From Agrypnia vestita (taxonomy: Eukaryota; Arthropoda; Insecta; Trichoptera; Phryganeidae): a stretch of DNA of 64,000 bases. The position numbers were made by a program, and so were the translations under genes. The notes under the pieces are model-generated. The model had not been told where the DNA came from, made no database searches, and was given only the letters and a program-made list of their open reading frames with translations. The DNA is taken from NCBI GenBank assembly GCA_016648135.1, contig JADDOH010000522.1, positions 62,001 to 126,000 of the forward strand. Direction: 5' to 3'. This document shows positions 43,710 through 53,901 of the stretch, piece by piece (the first letter of the stretch is position 1; each line of letters starts with the position of its first letter).

Positions 43710-44000
43710 TAATCCCTTTCTCATTGAATCAAGTTTCATGCCTACTGCACGCGTCGGGGTCACTACTCATTTTTTTTGATTCCAATTTGAAAAAATATTA
43801 AAATTTCGAAAATTTCAAAATTATACCATAAATTATTTAAAAAATTTAAACTAAAATTTTTTAGATCATTTTTATCGTCGCCACGAGTCTGCCTGCAAAG
43901 TTTCAGCTCGATTGGATCACGGGAAAAGGGTTCAAAATCGATCCAAAGTTTTTCCGGCACACAACAAACCGCAGACGCTACTAGATAAAAGAAAGGACTA
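43710..44000 (-). mobile_element. R1 repeat copy 3
   Basis: It matches R1 in reverse: GTCGCCACGAGTCTGCCTGC (43876-43895), TTTCAGCTCGATTGGATCAC, GATCCAAAGTTTTTCCGGC. The TIRs are mutated (TAATCCCTTTC left, GAAAGGACTA right). The conserved CAAGTTTTTATTATA on its left equals the 30-bp flank seen right of copies 1 and 2 in their own orientation. Confidence 0.6.
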
Positions 44001-44434
44001 ACTGATAAAATAAAATGTGTAAGGAGATGATTTATGCTGAATCAATACGAATTCGGTGTCGTGCATACTTGATCCAATTCAGTGTTGTAAAATATCTTGT
44101 GGAGAAAATGATTCAAGTATTTGGGTCAGGTAGTGTAGTGTTGTCAGATAATTCTGCTGAGTCGAGTGGAGGGTGAGGGATCATAACTGTGTTGTTTTTG
44201 GCTTAGTTTAGTTTAGTTTTTTTAACAAAAAAAATGTGATAAATGTACTTGTAAATTAAAAAAAAATCCTCCTATTTTTTTATTAAACCTTGTACATAGT
44301 ATTGACATTTATCTCAACTTAATATCTGAGATTTATCTTATGCGTGACTCTTTCTGTGGATAGGGGTCATCATCATAGAGTGATAACTTTTAATAATGTA
44401 ATTCGTCGTTAATTAAGACGCGTTTGTTTTAAAA
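44001..44434. other. No gene recognised
   Basis: The sequence is AT-rich; I see nothing in it. Confidence 0.4.
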
Positions 44435-44700
44435 ATATTTAGATTTCCTGGTTGATTGGTTTGCTCAGACAAGGGAGGTCCTCTTCTGGAGGGGGCGGGC
44501 TCTCCAAGGGCGGCTCTGTGGGCGGGCGTGGGGGGCGGTCGAGGGCGGGGGACTGGAGCCGCCCATGTCGTGCTCCTGTTGACATTAATTTGGATTTAGC
44601 GCGAGAGACTGACAAAGCTTCACCGGCATTAATGGATTCTTTGAGAACTAGATATGAGCATAGCTGTGATTCATTTATGAAGATAATTTGATAAAATTCC
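44435..44700. other. GC-rich, low-complexity exon candidate or GC island
   Basis: The core 44474-44575 is extremely G-rich on the plus strand. The plus frame (to a TGA at 44689-44691) is Gly/Ser/Arg-rich (SSSGGGGLSKGGSVGGRGGR); the minus frame is Pro-rich (SPALDRPPRPPTEPPLESPP) and ends at TAA near 44439. On the minus strand a plausible 3' splice site (AATGTCAACAG then GAGC, about 44575-44580) precedes the Pro-rich part; on the plus strand GTTTGCTCAG is another. It may be a terminal exon of a host gene, but without neighbouring exons neither strand can be chosen. Confidence 0.3.
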
Positions 44701-44715
44701 ACATATTTTCTAGAT

Positions 44716-44905
44716 ATACTATAGATGTCTCATAGAGACGAAGCTATATTTTTATATGGGAAAGTAGGTACAGAAGTCTTTTTTTGGGTGTTCTAATGAC
44801 CTACCGTACGGCTGGCTTAAGTGATTACTTTACACAATGTAACGTTCACCATTACCACCATGATAGACTACCACATCTTTAATTTTTTTGTAAATTGTAT
44901 ATATC
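44716..44905 (-). repeat. R2 interspersed repeat, copy 4
   Basis: Reverse orientation: GATGTCTCATAGAGACGAAG (44726-44745), AGAAGTCTTTTTTTGGGTGT, CCGTACGGCTGGCTTAAGTG and TGATAGACTACCACATC. Its outer part probably continues at 45120-45150 (CTTGTTTTGTATGTAAGTTG), separated by about 200 bp of other sequence. Confidence 0.6.
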
Positions 44906-45299
44906 GAGGGTAGAAAGCTCTGTCAATCTGACTTGTCAATGTTTCCTTTATCATTAAACGATTTCCATATTTGTTAATCTAAAACACGTACGGATATCGT
45001 TTAACAATAAAATAAATATTGACAAAATCAGATTAACAAAATATTATTTTGCTCTCCTGTAAAGTTCGAAATAATCACTAACACCCTTTTGGCTTTCGAT
45101 ATGTTTAACTCACACTACTTGTTTTGTATGTAAGTTGTATTTTTACTACCACCACCTGCAGTCCAAAGCTTTTTCATTCCCACAATCCAATACAGATGTC
45201 ACTATTGGTAATGAGGTATCTGTATTTTGATTGGAGTTTAAAGCATTATCCTTTATATGTGAATATGAGATTCTTCCGAATCATTAACATTACGCCTGA

Positions 45300-45420
45300 A
45301 AATAAATGAGACTTTGAGACATCTATAATATATATTGATTTATGATGTCCCTCTGGGGATAAAATCCAGTATTGTGTTCTTAAAAAATTGGGACATACCT
45401 ACTCAAAATATTCCACATAT
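45300..45420 (+). repeat. R2 interspersed repeat, terminal part
   Basis: GAGACATCTATAATATATAT, GTCCCTCTGGGGATAAAATC and CAGTATTGTGTTCTTAAAAA match the right end of copy 3 in plus orientation, so two R2 copies face each other across 44716-45420. Confidence 0.55.
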
Positions 45421-45807
45421 TTTTCTCACTGCCTATCGATGAGTCATTTTTATAATAAAACGGATTTTGAAATAAAATGTTAATGGGTTCAGCATTTTTT
45501 TATGATTAATTTAAAATTTTGTTTTGCTCATATTCTTAAAATCTTATTACTTTGTATGAAGTTCACCTTGAGCCACTAATTTCTGCCAATCCGTACGATA
45601 ACATTAGCGCAAAACGTTAACATTAGTGTTGGAATGGCAACCGAGAGATAAAACTGAAAACAGAAAGAGGATTCCATACCTAGGACTAGAATTTTTGGAT
45701 GGAGTATTGGAACCTTCTAGATAATTAAAAAATTGAGAAAATTTTCCTTAGACGTTTGGGACGGCCATGGTGGTGGACGGACGGTGATGGTGAGTGCGAG
45801 TGAATAC

Positions 45808-46085
45808 TGTGACGAGACTTCGCTATGGAAGGCAAATGAAACACTAAAACAATTCAAACTTTTATTTATTGCGCAAAGTCACTATACGCGAATTCAACCA
45901 AATCACTTTTCTTAAATTCACACTAAATGTTTTTTTTCACATGCTTATTATCAGTGGAATACTTTTTATTACGCTGTTTCTATCACATCGATCACTTTCG
46001 AGAATATTCCGCTCAATTTTCGCACGTAGGTACTTCGTCCGACATATGTCACTCGGCTTACACGCACTGGTCAGACTGATTATAT
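45808..46085 (-). repeat. LTR-like repeat L, copy 5
   Basis: On the minus strand: GCGGAATATTCTCGAAAGTG, GATAGAAACAGCGTAATAAA, CATTTAGTGTGAATTTAAG, TAGTGACTTTGCGCAATAAA, TTTTAGTGTTTCATTTGCC, and the terminal GTCACA at 45813-45808. This is the clearest guide to the 3' part of the family. Confidence 0.55.
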
Positions 46086-46194
46086 CGTTGGCTTTGCGGT
46101 TTTAAAACTTCTAATCAAAAATTTAGATATCCCATACCAACGGTGACATCTGTGCCATGGTAATTAGAATTATTATTAACATAGTACGGATGAG

Positions 46195-46400
46195 GTAATA
46201 AAAATACAACTGACATATGGAATAAAGTATACACAATTCACAAACGTTACATTGAGTAAAATGATCACTTAAAAGCCTGCCGTACGATATGTCTTAAGCC
46301 CTAGAAACACCCAAAAAGTCTTCCATACCTACTTTCCCACACAAAAAGAAATAGCTTCGTCTCTTTGAGACATGTATAATATATCTTGGTAGTGATAGTT
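46195..46400 (+). repeat. R2 interspersed repeat, copy 5
   Basis: AAAATACAACTGACATATGG (46200-46219), GATCACTTAAAAGCCTGCCG, cccaaaaagtcttccatacc, TAGCTTCGTCTCTTTGAGAC and CATGTATAATATATCTTG. Its start matches copy 3 exactly in position of landmarks, so the R2 left end is probably near AATAAAAATACAAC. Confidence 0.6.
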
Positions 46401-46689
46401 TGAACCGGAATACTCGACATTACATTCCTTCGCCGTATTATTGATCTAACGAAGGCTTTAATATCCCTCTCCGTGTATTGTATGCAGGTCCTCTCATTCC
46501 TCGCAACCCGCTGGGTGCTGCGAAATAAGTTTCCGCAACCTTTTGTTCTCAGGCTAACTATTGTGGTCAATGGTCAGGGATACACGGTGTTTCGAGAAAA
46601 GTTTCAAATTTTAAATAGCAACGCCATCTTATTGTAGTACAAACGTAATCCCGTAGATGGCACTAGAAGGTCTTCTTGTACCTAAATAC

Positions 46690-46935
46690 TATGGAAACTA
46701 GAGACAGAATATATCTAAGCAATCACACCAACTGCTTGATAAAAGAGCTGGTGGCGTATGCTGTGAATACCGTGGACAGGTCACGGTAAAAACAGCTCCA
46801 TTACTCCTGATGATGGACCCTGCAATAGGACCTGAAACGTCGACCAGGGAGGTCATGTATACATGGCAGAATATCCCAGAAAACTGCACACAGAAGTTTC
46901 TGAGCGGCCGTGAAAACCTAAGAACATTTTAAAAC
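46690..46935 (+). repeat. Hammerhead-bearing repeat, intact-looking copy
   Basis: It contains a hammerhead core (46807-46854) and the trailing ATGGCAGAATATCCCAGAAA and GCGGCCGTGAAAACCTAAGA segments also found at 16950-17110. No PLE protein motif was seen beside it, so it is a terminal-repeat-only copy. Confidence 0.55.
46807..46854 (+). ncRNA. Hammerhead ribozyme-like core
   Basis: CTGATGA (46807-46813), T, stem II GG-A-CC/GG-A-CC with one A:A mismatch and an eight-base loop, T, GAAAC (46834-46838). GTCGACCAGGGAGGTC follows; GACC/GGTC can pair around AGGGA, and the final GTC (46852-46854) could be the cleavage triplet. The stem III register is uncertain. Confidence 0.55.
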
Positions 46936-46989
46936 AGCTTCAGTTTACAAAAATAAATGTTAATCATCTTCTTCAATACAAATGCTTAC

Positions 46990-47200
46990 TCAAGATATAT
47001 TAAAGATGTCTCGCATGACCGTCCATAAGGCTGGCTTAAGTGATCATTTTACTCAATGTAACGTTCACTTATTCCACCCGTGATAGACTACCACATATAT
47101 CTTTTTTTTAAATGTTTTATATATATTTTATTATATATGTTAAATTTGCACACCTTGATTCGTATGTGAGTTGTATATTCCTACCACCACCTGTGGTTGA
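46990..47200 (-). repeat. R2 interspersed repeat, copy 6
   Basis: Reverse orientation: AAAGATGTCTCGCATGACCG, AAGGCTGGCTTAAGTGATCA, CAATGTAACGTTCACTTATT, GTGATAGACTACCACATATA, CACACCTTGATTCGTATGTG. It lacks the internal TTCC-type block seen in other copies. Confidence 0.6.
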
Positions 47201-47469
47201 AAATTTGTCATTGCCATAACACCTCGGATGTCTGTTGGTAATGATAAATCTATTTTTTGATCGGATTTTTTACAGCAATATTCTTTTTACATGTAGGTAT
47301 ACGACATTCTTCGAATTATTAAAATTTACACCAGAATACGTCAGAAAATTATTATAAAAATATCCAATCAAAAATAAAAATAAGTCATTACTTCTAACAA
47401 GTTCAATATTATCATTAAACCTTTGAAGTTAGGTGTCCGGTAAAGTGACTGCAAAAGGAATGTAATCAA
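47201..47469. other. Possible R2 continuation
   Basis: CCTACCACCACCTGTGGTTG (47191) and TGTCTGTTGGTAATGA match 45149 and 45191, so R2 or its neighbour extends to about 47340. Beyond that nothing was recognised. Confidence 0.4.
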
Positions 47470-47970
47470 TCAATATATATAAAAATAAACCCGTGTTTCC
47501 CTACCCGCCAAGTTTTATCGACAACCAGGCACAACCACCCACCGTTGGTTATGGTGGTGGATAGCCCTTGGTGTCACATCAAAAATATGCGAGTTTGGTG
47601 GGGGTGGCTGTGCGTGGGTGGGAGTGGGCGACGAAAATTTGCTTTCTAGCACATTGTTTTGTTATGGGAAGGTCGCAAATGCTTCAGATTATTTCAAATT
47701 AGGCGCGCTGACTGTGTTGGTGAGTCTAGAAGGTTATGGAAAAACCTGCTCTAGAAAGTTCAGGAAGGAGAAGGTTCTAGAAAATTTACGAAAGTTCTAT
47801 AAGGTTCTAAACTGAGTGGCGGAATGTCGGTGTGTCTAGAAGGTTCCTGTACATTCGAATTTCTTGAAAGTTCTGGAAGGAGAATGTTCTAGAAGGTTCG
47901 CGAAAGTTCTATGACGATCCAAACAGTGTTCTAAAAATCGACGCGTGCGAAGCCGCGCGGGCACAGCTAG
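47470..47970 (+). mobile_element. Helitron-like non-autonomous element, copy 2
   Basis: It is bounded by A-TC at the left (47470) and CTAG-T at the right (47967-47970). The 3' end GACGCGTGCGAAGCCGCGCG then GGCACAGCTAG carries the GC-rich subterminal hairpin expected of Helitrons, complete here and partly deleted in copy 1. It is non-coding, with two heat-shock-element arrays (47775-47797, one unit mutated, and 47861-47878). Confidence 0.8.
47861..47878. promoter_or_regulatory. Heat-shock element array, Helitron copy 2
   Basis: TTC 47861, GAA 47866, TTC 47871 and GAA 47876 form four alternating units at 5-bp spacing, identical to 18324-18341 in copy 1. Confidence 0.75.
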
Positions 47971-49989
47971 TGTTAAATATTTCGGTTCATAATCCTGGCA
48001 TTGATTTAAATAGAATTTCGAATTGACATACATTCTACATTCTTTGCATACAATCCGGAAGCAGAATATGATATCCCATTCTAATTAAATATTATTTGCA
48101 TCATTCATCATATCAAATACCCTTTTGTTGCTGAGCTGGATAGAAATTAAGAAAAATATTTTTTTTCTTGATTCACCTCAATACATAGTGAGTACAGAAT
48201 TGTATACTTAAACATATTGATTAATTAATATTTATATTCTTAAGTTTAGTGTAATAATGTAAAAGATATTTGCTGTCTCTTTTACTAGACCGAGATTTGT
48301 GCTAAGGAGAATAAATATTCCAAACATGCTCCTTTTTTCCCATACTTTCCTTGATTATTATACTCTTACCTTAGGCAACAATTAGGCTTAAAAAAGTTTA
48401 AAGTAGAAAAAGCACAATTTGGTTTTATTATCATTTGCGTCTATAAACACCCTGTAAATGCTTGACCAGTCCAATATCTGGTCAAACATATTTGACCACC
48501 CCGTTTTCCGGCCATTGTGATGTATAATTGATTATGTCCTCGAACATCACACCTAAAACTATTTAGTGTGTAAGTAATTTATTAACAAGTCCACCCACGT
48601 GGTCTTTTGTGCAAGAACAATAGGGGTTGTAATCTTTGGGGATGAAGTTATTACGATAATTGCTTTATGAACTACGTACATGTGGATTGGAGACAACGAA
48701 GAAAGACAGTATTTTTTAAATACGAGTACGTTTTCAACGATGAATATTTATTGAATACACGCGACATCAAAATGTTTTTAATTCAGTCAATCAAATTAAA
48801 GTTACAATTGAAACCATTTTTTGGTTTTGGTTGGAATGTAAATTAGTAAGTCGTAAGTCGCCCAAAGTCGTGGAACTTTCTTCCCTCTATAATATAGAAC
48901 GATGCATCAGAAACACTTTTTTAAAAAACTATTTTGTTTAGTTCGCAATTTTAAATTATAAGTACTTACGTTGGGCTATTTAATTTTTGTGTGAATAGCT
49001 TTTGAGGTATTTTTTTACGAAAATGGCTGCGCTATATAAACTATACATTTTAATTCTTAGTATTACGTCAAATCTGCAATTTCACGAGTCCATACTCAGA
49101 TGTATCACAAGCCAACCAAACTATGTAAGGCAATATATGCAGCAATAAATCATTTAAAAACAAATCAGACTTTGAATTTGTCACAATACTATTGTATCAC
49201 TTGTAACATTCGATTAAGTGAGATGTGTTTAATCTCCATTTAACATGCGACCTCCGATTAAATGGATGACGTGCAGATGATGTGTAACAATAAAATGCGG
49301 TAAATCTCTATAACAGGATCCAGCGAAGATAGTGCGCGCAGTTATTTAAACCCTTTTCCCTTAACATGCGTCACTAAGCTTATGTACACAGACCCGTGTT
49401 TTCAATTCGCGCATGCATTTATCTCTCGATTCTGACATTAAAAATAATTTTGAATGTGGAAAATCATTGATCGATGTCAGGTTAATTAAATATTGTCACG
49501 AGAGTCTAAAAATAATGGTAACTACGCATAATCGAAGTCTCTCGAAGTGTGCACATTTTTTTAATTTAAGGTACAAATACAAAACTTACATATTTACATA
49601 TTAATTAGACATTTTTTTGAACTTCGTTACTCGTCAGTAAAGAGAAGCTCTTGAGTCTGATAAGGGAGCCTCAGTTATTATTTTGTGTATAGGTAAATAT
49701 GTTAATCATTTAATAATATGGGTGGTAATAGAAGATAATTAGATATCGAATAATATTTAAGTATTTTGAAAAAAAGCTGTAAGTTTAAACAAGTTATGAA
49801 TTTAAGTTGAATTATATTAAGGTTTTAATTTCTTTAATTTGTTCAGGAAGGTTATTGATGCGGCGTATCTCGATAGAAAGAATATTATAATAGTTAATGG
49901 CTTTATAAATATAGTGGTTCTGCAATTGGGTTGGTTTAAATTTAGGCGTTTTGATTTATGAATCTAGAATAAACCATCTTATTCTCGGA
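47971..49989. other. AT-rich DNA, no gene recognised
   Basis: No gene or shared repeat was recognised. The open frame at 49413-49604 has no motif. Confidence 0.45.
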
Positions 49990-50290
49990 GAAACTTCAAA
50001 TCACTATAAATATGGAGAAACAGGTGGAAAATTCATGAAACAAACATTTTTGTATAAAAGAAATGCGAGCGCACATGTAGGCCAGTTATTTCTGAGAGCG
50101 GCCACAGAAAGGCCGAACCGTGCAAGTTGATTATTTAAAGTGCAACGGAAATTCTAGTACCGTGAATTAGTGCAAACCTGTGCGAAATATTCTAGAAACA
50201 ATTAGTGTGAATTAATGTGCTCCGATGAAACTCGTGTACAGTGACTTTGTGTAGTAAATTATTTTTTAAATTGTTTTATACATCTATACT
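49990..50290 (+). repeat. LTR-like repeat L, copy 6, with promoter
   Basis: TATAAAAG (50053-50060) and an initiator-like CCAGTT with A at 50084 (31 bp) are followed by GTGAATTAGTGCAAACCTGT, ATTCTAGAAACAATTAGTGT and CAGTGACTTTGTGTAGTAAA, shared with 31276-31320 and other L copies. No coding sequence follows. Confidence 0.55.
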
Positions 50291-50839
50291 AAGTTTTTAT
50301 GTTTTATTATTTAGCATAATGTGTAATTTTTAGAAAGAATGATTAATTATAGAGAGATAATTATATCAATTTAAATATTCCGGATACCATGAATTTTTTC
50401 TCGACCTTTTAAAACTTAAAAAAACTTATAAAACCGGGATTTTTAAATTTATCGACGTTGCATTTCTAGCACATTCCATAAAAAAGCATTAATTATTTAT
50501 AAAGTAAGAAAATGTATGAACAAAATAATTATATCAACACAAAAAAGTGCGCGAAGGATGCAATTGTTTTTTATCATTTAATAAACTATCCCCCTTATTC
50601 TCAGATTAAAAAGGTTGTTGTAATCGGAGATTGTTATTCCAGCACAAAATAGGCGGGATGCACCTACTTATTACTGAAGGCGTAAAGTTTCTAATGTCAA
50701 GCCTTCTGCTGTATATGAATATTTCTGTCATTCTTGGGGCAATATTGGCTTTAATGAAATATTTTGAAGTTTTAAATGAAAACATTAGTAGATATGTGTG
50801 AAAAAACTGGTTTCTGTCAACTTTTGAAATAAAATTAGT

Positions 50840-51380
50840 TTGTATCTCTTCTGTATAATATTCGTCACGTCAAGATTGACGAAGCGTACAATGTTATATA
50901 ATAGCGTTCAAGACACGATTGTTATGACAGCGCAAACCAATAAAAATGGTCTCATACATAAAAAAATTTCAGTACCAAAAAGGCCAATAATCGCTTCAAG
51001 GAAACTCGCGAACAATAATTACGCAGTCGTCAAATCTTTCTCCCTTCATCAATAAATACAATTTCTCGTGAACACTTGGACTAGATTGGAGGGAGGTGCT
51101 TCTCAGAATACAAGAAGTAACTTGTGTGACAAATGACGCAGAATCGAGTGGGTCTACGGGGTGTTGCAACAGTTTAACGCAGGGGGTGTCTTGTAAGAGG
51201 GTTGTACATTGTATACAGGGAAGGATTGGAAGTAGGGAGACACGGGAAGGAATCGAGTTAAACGTTCTTGGTCGCAATAATTGTCTTACAGCCCTTAATG
51301 AAATGCCCAATATATCAAATGGAGTTTTTCAGCAAATATTATCCATTTGTCCCCGTCTTCATAAAAAAGGGTCTATATAA
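50840..51380. other. Overlapping open frames, no family recognised
   Basis: Three frames overlap: 50840-51055 plus, 50996-51310 minus (104 codons) and 51096-51380 plus (94 codons). The interval 51060-51300 is GC-richer than its surroundings. Neither translation shows a known domain. It is probably decayed transposon coding sequence; the strand cannot be decided. Confidence 0.3.
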
Positions 51381-51711
51381 AACTTCAGGGCAAAATAATA
51401 CAAAATGATTGTATTCTTTTAAAGTGGTCTATACAATAGTATGCACCGTGTGCAGAGTTTTATTTTTGATGATTCCAACTCAATCTTGCCGAAATTCTGC
51501 CTCAAAAATGAACTAACGGAATAGGGATCTATTTGTCTATATTCATCTGGTAGTAACAAATATGATGGATGCTGACAGTTTGATAATGTCACTGGGATTG
51601 CTTAACAACATGAATAAATAAAGAAAACTTAAAATAATTAAATGTGTTGGCGTTAACTTTGTGGAAATCCATTTTTACAAAATTATGAAATAAAAACACA
51701 AACTTTTTTTT

Positions 51712-51955
51712 TACTCCCTTTATATTAACTCGTGGTGTCTGCTTGTTTGCTTGACGAAAAAACTTTGGATCGATTTTTAACCCTTTTCCCGTGATGCAAT
51801 CGAGCTGAAACTTTGCAAGCAGACTCGTGGCGACGATCAAAAATAATTATAGTGTACTTTTGGATTTTTCAAACTTTTAATGTTTTTTCATACAAGTTGT
51901 ATGGAGATTCCGACGCATATGGTAGACAAGAAACCCAAAAATGAGAAAGGGAGTA
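51712..51955 (+). mobile_element. R1 repeat copy 4
   Basis: TA-CTCCCTTTATATTAACTC at the left and AAAGGGAG-TA at the right enclose 240 bp, the shortest copy. GTCTGCTTG (51739) and CAAGCAGAC arms are present. The TIRs are perfect over CTCCCTTT/AAAGGGAG. Confidence 0.7.
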
Positions 51956-52273
51956 TTGTAAAAATTTTACGGGTTAATTTTTTTAGTTCCTAGTCGACCT
52001 TTCGCCCAGTCTACTCCTGGCTTACTGCGGGCAGAGTGACGGCATATAGATTGCTGCGGGTCCCGAGGGACTGCGGAGTGGCGCTCGGATTTATCGGGGC
52101 GCGCATCGCTCACAGTGAGAGAAGCTGACACTCGCTCGCTGAGACTGAAGTGTCAGATAATGACGCGGAGATTACTTTCCATTTTTTGGTGCATCTTTCA
52201 AATGTTTTTTTTGGTAAGAAAATAGTTCGCGCCGGTGGAACGAATACATTAATACAAAACACGAGTAAAAGGC
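51956..52273. other. GC-rich segment before SINE A
   Basis: 51995-52140 is GC-rich with CGCTCGGATTTATCGGGGCG; TGACACTCGCTCGCTGAGAC and a TGAAGTGTCAG follow. It may be the head of a composite SINE. No gene. Confidence 0.3.
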
Positions 52274-52418
52274 GGCCCTCGTAGCGCAGCGGGCGCGACG
52301 CTGACTTCTCACACCGAGGGTTCTGGGTGCGATTCCCGGCGAGGCCACAATTTAATCTGTGTGATTTACTCAAGTTGTGATGTGTTTCGCATCTGCAATT
52401 GGGCCTCTTGGTCTGACG
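52274..52418 (+). repeat. SINE family A, copy 2 (best preserved)
   Basis: Box A TAGCGCAGCGG and box B GGGTGCGATTCCC are separated by 39 bp. GGCCCTCG at the start and CGAGGCCACA after box B nearly form a tRNA acceptor stem with one extra C. The tRNA-unrelated part GTGATTTACTCAAGTTG and ATCTGCAATTGGGCCTCTTG recurs at 58195-58265. It is called a SINE rather than a tRNA because the anticodon arm is not formed. Confidence 0.7.
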
Positions 52419-52956
52419 TATCTAAATACATACTTTTCTATGTAACAATGTTCGTCACTAACGCTACAAGATGGCGCGAATAATGATGAGGTATAAAATA
52501 TTAATGAATTATAAAAAGAAAAAAATGTATAATTCTCTTTGTGACAATGTCCGTCACTAACCAAATGGCGCAAATAATGATGAAGTGTGCACATAAAATA
52601 ATGAGGTATACTAACAAAAAATGTATAATTCTTTATGTAAAAATGTCCAACAGTAACGGAACCAGGACGCTACATTACACAAAGTAGCGCTATTCCCACG
52701 TAAAATTTCTTAATAAATAAAAAAATAAAATTTCTTAATAAAATAACATCATTTTTGACGAGTTTTAGCTAGTTTTTTTATTTATTTATTTTCACTTCAT
52801 GCAATGAAAAATATTTTATATAAAATAAAATGGTATGATTAATATAGCTCTATTTTCGTAAAAAAAACATCACCTCAATGACGCTCAACACAAAAAATTA
52901 ATACAAAATTCACTGGTAATGACTTTTCAAAATAATAATGAATTTTCAAAATGTAT
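52419..52956. other. AT-rich DNA with a short tandem motif
   Basis: TATAATTCTCTTTGTGACAA / TATAATTCTTTATGTAAAAA and GGCGC(G/A)AATAATGATGA blocks recur at about 52440-52650, an irregular tandem of roughly 90 bp. No gene. Confidence 0.45.
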
Positions 52957-53022
52957 GCATTTATGGTGGCAGACTCAAAGGTGTGGAAAGTTCCACACCT
53001 TTGAATCTGCCACCATAAATGC
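52957..53022. repeat. Near-perfect 66-nt palindrome
   Basis: Arms 52957-52988 and 52991-53022 are 32-bp inverted repeats with a single mismatch (C/T) and only a 2-nt spacer. The left arm begins GCATTTATGGTGGCAGA. Such a hairpin is too regular for a typical pre-miRNA and would extrude readily as a cruciform. Confidence 0.9.
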
Positions 53023-53313
53023 TCGCTCACTAAACTTAGTCTTCCGATAACGCCGAATGGCGCTGCTTACTTCCATATTAACACTCACCCCAAAAAGTTT
53101 AAACAATTGCAACACAAAATCAAATCGAATGAATTCATCGCCGAAACTAGTGTCCGTTTCCTGACCAGGTGTTGCGATCCAACACGTGCGCAATTTAATT
53201 AAACGATCACTTCCCTCGGCCGGCCACGTGTGGTGATGCGCCACCAGACACAAGCCACCCCGCTTGACAAGCGATGCGTGATGGCGATTAAAACAATCGA
53301 TAGACCGGTACAC
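52975..53313 (-). CDS. Unrecognised 112-codon open frame
   Basis: An ATG at 53313 opens a frame with balanced composition, containing KLRTCWIATPGQETDTSFGD and RFDFVLQLFKLFGVSVNMEV. It ends inside the palindrome at 52975. It does not look like translated AT-rich noise. I do not recognise a domain; it may be, or be antisense to, a transposon gene. The opposite strand also has long stretches interrupted by few stops, which weakens the case for this strand. Confidence 0.3.
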   Translation of the reverse strand: MYRSIDCFNRHHASLVKRGGLCLVAHHHTWPAEGSDRLIKLRTCWIATPGQETDTSFGDEFIRFDFVLQLFKLFGVSVNMEVSSAIRRYRKTKFSERAFMVADSKVWNFPHL

Positions 53314-53566
53314 ATCTGGACCTACTGATTAAATATTTATTACTGATTTTTTTGGATTTTTGTGAACGTAATTTTGAAGGGTTGTTGGAAATCTATTTGT
53401 ACTTCTGGGTGACTTCAAAGAAATTTTAATTTATATTTACCTCTTCTTCAAAAAGAACAATGCTTACTCTCCAATATTTGATCCTGAAAAGCGTTGAAGA
53501 AAATTTGTATTCAAATTCAATAGTTTAAAAAATCCCTAATTTTATTCAACCATCTTTATATCCCAA

Positions 53567-53640
53567 TTATAATAATTTCGTTGTCTGTCTGTCTCTCCAT
53601 CCCTCCGTCCGCGTAACTTCGTGTAACTTTATTTCGAACG
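53567..53640 (+). repeat. Repeat F, copy 2
   Basis: ATAATAATTTCGTTGTCTGT, then a TCTGTCTCTCC run and CGTAACTTCG; same order as 39498-39391 (minus) and 58027. Confidence 0.6.
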
Positions 53641-53901
53641 ATTTTTTTTTGCTGTATTTAAAGCCTAAAGAAAAAAGAATATTTCATATGTTCTTATTAA
53701 TTTCTTCCTTACAGCATCCTGAAGTACAATTATGGCTAAATTATCATTTTCACGTTGGACCATGAAAAGAGAAATATTGTTGAACTCTATTTATATTTGA
53801 AGTTTGACGGATAACCGTCATGTACTTCTTTCTCCCTCTGACTACATCACCGACGTATACCTACGTCTGGTTTATTTTTAATTTTTATTGATGTCAATTA
53901 A

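Noticed and set aside
46301..46570. 89-codon minus-strand frame
   Set aside because: It overlaps the R2 repeat and continues into unrelated sequence; no other R2 copy keeps the frame.
52274..52349. Possible functional tRNA gene
   Set aside because: Boxes A and B are good and the ends nearly pair, but the acceptor stem has an extra C, no proper anticodon stem forms, and a tRNA-unrelated tail is shared with 58128-58275. It is a tRNA-derived SINE.
52110..52373. 87-codon minus-strand frame containing AGNRTQNPRCEKSASRPLR
   Set aside because: That peptide is the antisense reading of the SINE A tRNA-like region, a common false gene model.
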